A stretch of 64,000 nucleotides of DNA from Ramazzottius varieornatus (lineage: Eukaryota; Tardigrada; Eutardigrada; Parachela; Ramazzottiidae): the NCBI GenBank assembly GCA_001949185.1, contig BDGG01000014.1:406161-470160 (forward strand), read 5' to 3'. The position numbers were made by a program, and so were the translations under genes. The notes under the pieces are model-generated. The model did no database searches, was not told the origin of the DNA, and saw only the letters and a list, made by a program, of their open reading frames with translations. This document shows, piece by piece, positions 56,991 to 64,000 of the stretch (positions are counted from its first letter, which is position 1; the number at the start of each line of letters is the position of its first letter).

Positions 56991-59402
56991 ATGGAATTTC
57001 ATGTGCGGGAAGTGTTTGCGGGACGATGGATGGAGGGACAAACTGTGGACGTTGAGGATACGGTGGAGAAGGGACGATCGGTGGGCATTGTCCAGTAAGC
57101 GAATTCTTCAAAGAACACCGTGTACTAAATTTCAAAATGCGGCTTTTCATTTTCAGAGTGGACTTGCAAAAGACTTTGGCGGACCTGCGGGCGGAAATTA
57201 CGCAGCAGATTGTACAGGACGGTGATGAAGTGCCGCCAAGGTTCGCTTTTGTGGAAAAGTTGGGTGATGAGCTTGTGGAGGTTTGTACCGCATAATTTTC
57301 GTTGCGAGAAGGATACTTGAAGGATCGGAGAAATGAGATACTCTATTGTGTTGTATAGATATCCCAGCAGGAAGAGAAGTTATTGCGGGTGAAGGATCTT
57401 GTTGGCAAGCAGGCGGAAATACTGATTGTCGAGAAGCCTGCTGAGATCACTCTGGTTGCCGCCAAACGGAGCAGCGTTCGAAGATCGAGGAATCTCAGAA
57501 GTGAGACTCGCAAAGCCTTATTATCAATTCCGTTTTTTTGTTGAAGAAAAATTTCCATCTGTTACGAGCAAGACTTCATCGTAGAAGAGCTTCCGAGAAA
57601 TTCGGGACCAGACAAGCGAAGTCGCCCGCGAAATCAGCGCGGAAGAGGTTCCAGCGAAGATTTCTCTGACGCTCCATCTCCCAGGACGACAGGCAAAGTC
57701 GGCAAAAAAGAGAGAAATTCCAAAGAGTCGGAATCGGACCCCGAAGAGATGAGAGAAGCATGGTACACCTCTGCTAATCTCCGTCGACAACTGCGACAAC
57801 TTGGCCGAGAACGGCGATACGAAGACGAGGAAGACAGCTCATCGGTAGCGTCACCACGAAAAGACCGCGCAAGCCGCGGAGTTCAGGTCGAGGCACGACG
57901 AGACCGTAACCGATATCGATCCGGCGACTCGGTCTCACCTCGAAAGCGCAACAGACGACGACGCACTCGCACCACCAGCAAATCTCGTACTGGCCCACGC
58001 TCGCGTCAACGACGACCGGGCTCTTCCAAGCAAGATACTTTCCGACTTCCCCAACTGGTTCGAACTTCGCAGGCCGTAGCCAAATTCGAAAAGAAGAACA
58101 TCGGTAGGTTGGAAAAGAGGGCGGAAAGGGGAGAAGAGAACGTGTCGTTGCAGAGTGGCGAAGCGGAGGAACACGACGATCGGCCAGCCACGGTTCGGAT
58201 CCGACGTGAACGATCGTTGACAGAGGAAGTGCGTATTCCACAGGTCAGTTCGTCGGCAAGGAGGCTTCCGCCCTTGGTAAGCAGTTTGAGACCGAGGTCT
58301 TATTCCATCGATGGAGGGAACAGTCAGGCGCTGGAAGGCTACTTTACACCGGATTCGCCGACCATGGATCAATACTTCCTCAACCGCCAGCCTTTTTCCT
58401 ATTCCGCCTTGAACCTTCGAGGTACGCTTCCTTGCGTTTTTTCTTCATCGATTGGATTAATTGCTAGGTTTATTTCTAGAGCTGGAAAAGAAGCAGGAAA
58501 CAAGGTACAATAATCGGTTTGAGATGAGTAAGATGGAGCGGAGAGTGCGTGGACTGCTGGGAAGGGTTCGCGCCATTGAGGAAAAGATCAGGCTGCTGAA
58601 AAGCATCGGTATGACGCATGATAACAACTCTTCTGGCACAACAAATGTCGAAAGTTATTTTTATAGGGCAAGAGCATTGGCGGGGAAGGTTTTACCAGCT
58701 GAGGCGAAACGTGATGCCTTTGGAAGAGCGTGCCAAGCAGCTGAATGACGAAGAAGACGAACTGCAGGAAAACTTGATCCGCCTGTTCGAACTGAAGAAG
58801 CCGCTTGACCGCTATGCTGCTCTGTACACCAATGACTTCCAGAAGGTCAGTGAATCGCTGTTGAGGAAACAGCCCGAAGTTGATCATGGTAACTATTTCT
58901 TCCTTTAGAACGCTTTGATTCTGGAAGCGCAGAAGGTTACGAGCGAGATTACCCGCCTTAATAATCAGGTAATTACCGTAGGAAAAGGGTTGCACTTCTG
59001 TTTGCCTCCAGCAGCCCACCCCCTGGGAAGCGCTTTAAGCTCGATATCAAACCAAGTCTTTGTAGTCTGGCATGGAGATTCCATAAGAGAACGCAGTAAA
59101 GAGATGATTTTTCTCTGTTCGCATAAACTTCAGTACTAGCTTGTCCAATCTTTCATTGCAGTTGGAAAACATCGACCTGGACCTGCTGAAATACCGAAAG
59201 GTATGGCTTAGCTTACACTGACTGGCTCATTTTGGCAGGGAAGCCACGAAGAGCTGACAGAAGACGTATGTAAATACCCCTGGAACCCAACGGTTTTGTA
59301 CTGTAGATGAGAAGTATCACCGCAAAGCAAGCGGAAGAAATTCGGCGGGACATCAACCGGGAAAAGTTCTTGCGGCACCTCTTTCTCGGTCGGACTGTTT
59401 AG
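56991..59402 (+). CDS. SPATA1-like coiled-coil protein
   Basis: Eleven exons from 56991-57094 to 59307-59402 (others 57157-57280, 57359-57500, 57573-58421, 58480-58608, 58667-58845, 58909-58968, 59161-59199, 59239-59265) keep phase and give about 582 residues. The N-terminal 120 residues (LADLRAEITQQIVQDGDEVP then PRFAFVEKLGDELVE) resemble the ubiquitin-like start of spermatogenesis-associated protein 1. The middle 280 residues are basic and disordered, rich in Arg/Ser (RKRNRRRRTRTTSKSRTGPR). The C-terminus is coiled coil, with GQEHWRGRFYQLRRNVMPLE then ERAKQLNDEEDEL, like the 'W+.+Y..E.....LEE....L..EL' of the SPATA1 C-terminal domain. The last exons are only 27-96 nt. A sperm or ciliary role is inferred. 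The family call rests on pattern resemblance alone. Confidence 0.6.
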
Positions 59403-59465
59403 AGAAACTAAGGGTAACCTGACGGTTTTGCACAGCACTAAGCCACACGGTGCGAACCACAGGGT

Positions 59466-60357
59466 TTACTTTATTGCGGTCTTTTGAGCCGAAGATTTCT
59501 TGTCAGCACTATTGGCTTTCTTCCCCACAGGTTCATGCAAAATGGACAAGCTAATCAGCAACTGCGCTGAGTAGTACGTCCCCATCACAATTAACTTCTC
59601 ATGCTCTAGCCCCTCTACAAACATATGCCAGGCTAGACAACTGTCGGAAATTACAAAACTAACTGCGCCACAAACAGCGATCATCAGCCAAAACAATTTC
59701 TTTCCTCTTTCCACCTTCTGGCTTTTTGACTCGTTCTTTTTCGCACTTGTCACTTTCTCCACCCGATAGCGCACTATCGTTCGCCATAACATGCTGCATA
59801 TCAGCAACTGATATACCAATAATGCCACAGTGAATATCTTATCGTCAAAGACTTTTGGTAGGAGGAAGAGATAGTAGGAGAAGCCGGCTAGGAGGATAGG
59901 AAATCCGATGGTCCATTCAGCAGGGCGAGTACCCGAAGCCAAGATGTAGGATACATGGCCGGCGCCGAAAGCTAGCATGCCGGGAAGAAAGTAACCGAGG
60001 CTTGACAGTTGAAGGAAGACATCACCGGCAGCGGAGAAAAGTAGCCCGATGAGGATGCAGAGGGACTGACGTGAACGTGAGGGGATGCAGACGCCGCGTT
60101 GAAGCACAAAGATGGCCAGGGCGACGATAGGCGCAGCTTTGGTCAGACATGCTTTGAAGGTGACTTCGTCGTGGGGATGTTGGAAGGTGGTGTAGAGGAA
60201 TGTGGCGAAACAGAACGGAAGTGTCCATCGCAAATCTTCCGAGCTCTGGAAAAAATGATCGAACGCTAGTTCCCGTAAAGTTGGAGCACGCAAATATAAG
60301 AATAGAACCGTCCAAATTGAGCGCGAGATTTTGCTGACATACCAGTTTCCCCGTCAT
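59466..60357 (-). CDS. TMEM86/YhhN-family lysoplasmalogenase
   Basis: Exons 60357-60343 (five codons, MTGKL) and 60245-59466 give 264 residues. Eight hydrophobic helices span nearly the whole protein. The family aspartates are present in LLFSAAGDVFLQLSS and SFVISDSCLAW. The stretch FLPGMLAFGAGHVSYILA is the typical 'fl.G...F...Hi.Y..a' block. Animal members (TMEM86A/B) hydrolyse the vinyl-ether bond of lysoplasmalogens in the endoplasmic reticulum. The C-terminal 20 residues are lysine-rich (KKANSADKKSSAQK), possibly an ER-retention type tail. The gene faces the SPATA1-like gene with only 63 bp between the two stop codons. A longer frame reading through the intron (starting RAPTLRELAF) lacks a proper start. 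Confidence 0.85.
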
Positions 60358-61033
60358 TCCTGCAAATATGAAATGTTAACCCGTTGGCAAAAGCGGGATT
60401 TAGATCCAACTTGTTAGGGGAAGAAACAGGAAGTGGGAACACAGCTGATTTCCTGCTTAATGTTGGTGTATACTGTAGTTAACTTACAGTATCAGCTGAG
60501 TTGTAGTCTGGACGTGGGCACTTTACAAGTCGACGATGAACCGCACAGTACAGACAGTGCAACGAAAAGCCCGGCATAATGGGCAGGTACACAGGCTAGG
60601 TTGTTTGATGATAGTGGAAAATCAGATTTAGCTACTGCGTATAGCGTGCCCTGGTTTTCCTGTCATCTGACTTATTGCGTAGAACTTCCGGTATGAAGGG
60701 GCGAATTTAGCCATTTGTACGCATACGAAACTGCAAAACTCCGCACCAGAAAGCCATGTACTCAGACAAGATCTTGTCCACAAGTCCGCTGGCAGTTTTG
60801 CCGCTATGGTGCCCGAAGGGGTAAAAGACCTGTTTAGTCAAGGGAAAGTAGAGAAACTCAACCAATTTCTCCAGACCAACTTGACTGCTTAGTTCAACAT
60901 GAAAAGTAATATTTGTAGCCATTACAGCATCATGCGTTTGTAAAAACTGCGGGTGTGTCTTGTGATTAAAAGTTTGATAGCGGGTCCTGACACCACCTCA
61001 TAACTTTTGCAAATTTTCCAGCTTTTTTCAAAC
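60358..61033. other. Interval with one small minus-strand frame
   Basis: Contains the 5' flank of the lysoplasmalogenase and of the first dehydrogenase gene. The only frame worth noting is 60707-60922 (see separate entry). Confidence 0.35.
60707..60922 (-). CDS. Hypothetical 71-residue protein or exon
   Basis: ATG at 60922 opens a frame with hydrophobic/aromatic content (VEFLYFPLTKQVFYPFGHHS; SEYMAFWCGVLQF). It does not splice into either neighbour and matches no family I know. It could equally be a chance frame. Confidence 0.2.
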   Translation of the reverse strand: MATNITFHVELSSQVGLEKLVEFLYFPLTKQVFYPFGHHSGKTASGLVDKILSEYMAFWCGVLQFRMRTNG

Positions 61034-62430
61034 ATGCAGCTATCATTAAGTATCTTTCGCATCCTCTGTTTTCCTGGCGTCGGATTGTCTCAAGTCTCAA
61101 TTTTACCAAAGATAGTCCAGATAGATTCCCCACAAACCCACAGCATCGACCCGATGTCTCTTCCTTTGCCCCTTATTACCAACAGCGCGAAACACAAGAG
61201 TCAAGAAATCCGCCAGCCGCCTGACGCCACGCTGAACGTCCCAAAAGGTTTTACAGTCAACATCTTCGCGAGCGGCGATCCTCCTAATGTTTTCCAAAAG
61301 CCTCGCCAGATGATATTGGCGCCGAATGGGGACATATTCTTGTCCGATACGGACGTCGACGGTAAAGTCTACGTTTTGCGAGATCACGAAATGGATGGAG
61401 TCGCTGATGAACGCTTTACTTTCGCCTCTGGTTTGATCAAGCCTTACGGCCTCGCTTTCAATAATGGATTTCTATACGTCGCTACTACTCATTCGGTAGT
61501 CAGGTTCCCCTATCAGTTCGGAGATACGCGTGCAAGCGCAGATCCGGAAACGGTTGTGCCTTTGACCGAAGACGGTAAGTGGCTGGGTAGAACCATCCAA
61601 TTTCAGATAGGACGGACAAACAGTACGACTGACCGTCTCGCACTGACAGTCTAAATCTGGTTTTTCCCCCCACAGATGAAGGACATACCACACGTGACAT
61701 CAAGTTTTCTCTGGATGGTTCGGAATTTTTCGTCGGCGTTGGGTCTTCTGGTGATGTTCTCGCTGCCGTTGGTTCTACCGGGGATTCGCTCGTCGAAGGC
61801 GATCCTCTTCGAGCGGCCATCAGTGTCTACAACGTCAGCGGCACCGATCGACAGACGTTTGCTTCAGGCATTCGTAATCCAGCCAGTTTAGCTGTCAATC
61901 CCGTCAACGGTGAGCTATGGACCACCGCCGCTGAGCGTAACGGATTTGGCGAGGACTTAATTCCCGACTATGCTACATCGGTGAAAGAAGGGGGATTTTA
62001 CGGATATCCTTATTCGTACATCGGCAAGAATCCTGATCCGAGGTTCGCGCACGACAGACCCGACCTTGTTGATCAGGGGATCGTCCCAGACGTGCTGTTC
62101 ATTGCCCACTCAGCACCGTTGGGCATGACTTTCTACAATGGTACAATGTTCCCCAAGGAGTACCAGGGAGATGCCTTTGTGGCGCTGCACGGATCGTCTG
62201 ATCGGCAGGAACTGACAGGGTACAAGGTTGTCCGCATCAAGTTCGACAACGGAAAGTTGGTCAAGAACGAGTACGAAGATTTCTTGACTGGATGGCTCAG
62301 TAGTCCGGACGACAATAAAGTCTGGGGTCGTCCAGTAGCTGTCGCCGTTGCTGGCGATGGGGCGCTATTAATCAGTGATGATGGGGCAAAGAAAATATGG
62401 CGGATTAGTTATTGCGGAGACAAGTGCTAG
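61034..62430 (+). CDS. Secreted sorbosone/PQQ-type sugar dehydrogenase-like protein, copy 1
   Basis: Exons 61034-61574 and 61676-62430 give 431 residues. A signal peptide (QLSLSIFRILCFPGVGLSQV) is followed by a beta-propeller domain related to bacterial and fungal L-sorbosone / PQQ-dependent glucose dehydrogenases: DATLNVPKGFTVNIFASG, PRQMILAPNGDIFLSDT, DGVADERFTFASGLIKPYGL, GIRNPASLAVNPVNGELW, and the C-terminal WGRPVAVAVAGDGALLISDD then GAKKIWRISYCG. In this family such residues line the PQQ/Ca site, but enzymatic activity here is not proven. Animals do not make PQQ and mostly lack this subfamily. The single phase-1 intron lies at ...LTED/G, the same place as in the neighbouring paralogue. 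A plausible reading is horizontal acquisition followed by intron gain and tandem duplication. Confidence 0.8.
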
Positions 62431-63253
62431 AGCAACTGTGGCATTACTAGTTCACTCAGAAATGGCTCAGCTAATGTAACAACAACATCAGCAACGAGCA
62501 TTTGTTCCGAATCTACGTTCAGTGGACAACAAGATGTACTGCAGCCGAAGTTCGGTCAGCTTCTTTGATATTGTCTCAAATTTTTCTTATCGAGGGTAGA
62601 GGTGATGCATGCGTTCCTGTTTTGTTAGACGTAAAGCACAAGACAAAAACGCTTTCAAAAATGGGTGTCAACAGGAACCAGGCGGACTTAGCGAATCGAA
62701 TGTGGGCGTTGACTTGACACTGGGTTTGATTCCTTGCCCGTACTTAAAACGCTCCGCCCATTTTGAAGCTTATTCCGTTATGCACTTTTACCATGCGGTG
62801 TGGGGTTTTGACATTTCTAAAAAGTAAACACAACAGAGTATGCGTTAAACAACGATCAGGAGGGTGGATCAGCAGTTTTGTCGCAAGTGTTACCGGAAAG
62901 GCGATTGTATGTACTGTACGGATGCATCAATGCTGTATTACTGTATTTTTAGGAAGTGGAACATCTCTAGGCGGTGGCGTTATTGTCCTGGTAGAAACGA
63001 GCGTGAAACAGGTTATATGGTTCCGGAAGCATGGTTAGGCTTCAACGCTGTTTGTTTTGTTTTCTTTTCTCGTGAACAGAAGAAGTCTGCACCTTTGGAC
63101 AATCAGACAGCAGGCTGATAGGTGCACTGGAACACCAGTGCACACGTGTTATCTGGTTTGGGGTTTTCCTTTTACCCGCAACTTTCTGCTTGGATAAACC
63201 GAGTCGTGTACCCTCTTTTCGCTTCGTTTTCTGGGGGCAAATCTAGCGTCAAA
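62431..63253. other. Spacer between the two dehydrogenase genes
   Basis: About 820 bp with no supported gene. A Cys-rich frame at 62864-63118 (+) (DQQFCRKCYRKGDCMYCTDA) caught my eye, but it has no signal peptide or partner exon. GGTGCACTGGAACACCAGTGCAC at about 63121-63143 is a perfect 10-bp-arm hairpin upstream of the second gene. Confidence 0.35.
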
Positions 63254-64000
63254 ATGCGACTGTTCTCGATCTTGGTGTGCCTGATTAACATCTGGAACCC
63301 CAGTTGGTCCCAACAGCTACCAAGGATCAATCAAGTGGACAACCCGCAAACTTACAGCATCGACCCCAATTCACTTCCACCACCTTTTGCCACCAGCAGC
63401 GCACGGCGCGGCAGCCTACAAATCCCACAACCGCATGATGCAACGTTGAATGTCCCTAAAGGCTTCACAGTCAACATCTTCTCCAGCGGAGAATTCCCCA
63501 ATGACTACCAGAAGCCTCGACAAATGGCCCTGACACCCAATGGCGACATCTTCCTCACTGATATGGAAGCCGGTGACGTCTTCGTCCTGCGGGATAACAA
63601 TAATGATGGAGTAGCTGATGAACGCTTTACTTTCGCCACTGGTTTGACTGAGCCTTTCGGCTTGACTTTCAGTGACGGGTTTTTATATGTGGCTGACGTC
63701 CATTCAGTTGTCCGATATCCATACAGATCGGGGCAAACCAAGGCAAGAAGTGCAGCTGAAAAGATTGCAGACCTAACAGATGGTAAGGTGAAATAACTGG
63801 GAACTGGGCAGACAACCACGACCAGACTTGTTTTTTAGGTGGCGCACGTCCTCAGTGATATTGCTGAAATCTTGCGCCGCTTGAAAAGTCGATCTGCTCG
63901 AGTGTTTTTGACGAGCTTTCAGCTGGCGTTTCAGGAACAACGGCTGCTTGTCAAATGCAAGGCTGTTCTTCGTTGAACACAAGTTTCCATTATGATATTG
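63254..64000 (+). CDS. Sorbosone/PQQ-type sugar dehydrogenase-like protein, copy 2 (partial)
   Basis: Only exon 1 (63254-63782, 176 codons plus one base) is in the window; the rest lies beyond 64000. Signal peptide RLFSILVCLINIWNPSWS. It shares with copy 1 the blocks HDATLNVPKGFTVNIFSSGE, PRQMALTPNGDIFLTD, DGVADERFTFATGLTEPFGL and HSVVRYPY, roughly 65-70% identical by eye. The intron begins at the same codon and phase as in copy 1 (LTDG), so the pair arose after intron gain. The intron carries a family A palindrome. It is probably intact but completeness cannot be judged. Confidence 0.8.
63832..63902. repeat. Palindromic repeat, family A, in dehydrogenase copy 2 intron
   Basis: TAGGTGGCGCACGTCCTCAG pairs with CTTGCGCCGCTTG over a loop of about 20 bases. 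Outer arms are short or degenerate. It is absent from the 101-bp intron of copy 1, so it was inserted after the duplication. Confidence 0.6.

Noticed and set aside
56950-57225. Alternative start frame (MSYFTVIEGSIVSRW...) for the SPATA1-like gene
   Set aside because: It cannot be joined in phase to the downstream exon; the frame from 56991 can.
57774-58372. 155- and 145-codon minus-strand frames
   Set aside because: They mirror the Arg/Ser-rich middle exon of the SPATA1-like gene, where low complexity leaves several frames open.
60022-60357. 111-codon frame reading through the TMEM86-like first intron
   Set aside because: It starts with the true MTGKL exon but then runs into the intron; a GTATGT donor and CAG acceptor restore the conserved membrane protein.
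62864-63118. Cys-rich short secreted peptide between the dehydrogenase genes
   Set aside because: No signal peptide, no upstream exon and overlapping equally open frames; insufficient support for a gene call.
1-64000. tRNA or rRNA genes
   Set aside because: I looked for B-box-like GGTTCGANTCC with a matching acceptor stem and for rRNA-like blocks; none was convincing. A tRNAscan run would settle this.

Overview
This is a stretch of a compact animal nuclear genome. Nearly all recognisable genes are split by short spliceosomal introns, mostly 38-330 nt, with GT-AG ends and one clear GC-AG case. The products are animal families: a neurensin, a Go alpha subunit, a meteorin-like factor, a gustatory-receptor-like 7TM protein, mitochondrial arginyl-tRNA synthetase, eIF2 beta and RNase H2 subunit C. 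Bacterial/fungal-type sorbosone dehydrogenases, a plant-type glycosyltransferase, very small introns and roughly 45% GC would suit a tardigrade or another small ecdysozoan. The species is an inference and was not tested.

Layout. 1-7.1 kb is gene-poor, with one decayed LINE reverse-transcriptase fragment at 3.2 kb. 7.2-9.9 kb (+) holds a receptor-guanylate-cyclase-like ectodomain gene that stops just after its membrane segment. 10-13.8 kb carries only repeats. 13.8-15.5 kb (-) is an unrecognised, probably secreted protein, with a broken partial copy beside it. 16-17.8 kb is foldback DNA. 17.9-20.1 kb (-) is a plant-type UDP-glycosyltransferase. 22.1-22.8 kb (-) is a meteorin-like exon. 26.8-29.5 kb (+) is the gustatory-receptor-like gene. 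31.5-32.1 kb (+) is an intronless neurensin. 34.8-36.6 kb (-) is a second unrecognised secreted-type gene between two direct repeats.

From 39 kb the window is gene-dense: G alpha o (-), RNASEH2C (+), a Ser/Arg/Asp-rich secreted protein (-), a SHIPPO-repeat-like protein (-), a chromodomain protein (+), eIF2 beta (-), an ammonium transporter (+), mitochondrial ArgRS (+), a SPATA1-like coiled-coil protein (+), a TMEM86-like lysoplasmalogenase (-), and two tandem sorbosone-dehydrogenase-like genes (+). The second of these runs off the window. The genes are unrelated housekeeping, signalling and sperm/cilium functions rather than a pathway. Only the dehydrogenase pair looks like a functional cluster.

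The most unusual overall feature is the load of short palindromic (foldback/MITE-like) repeats. I separate at least six families by their arms. One family, with a GTGGCGCACG/CGTGCGCCAC core, sits inside introns of three different genes. Exon boundaries were chosen by reading frame, splice consensus and family resemblance; CDS coordinates span first to last coding base with introns included.
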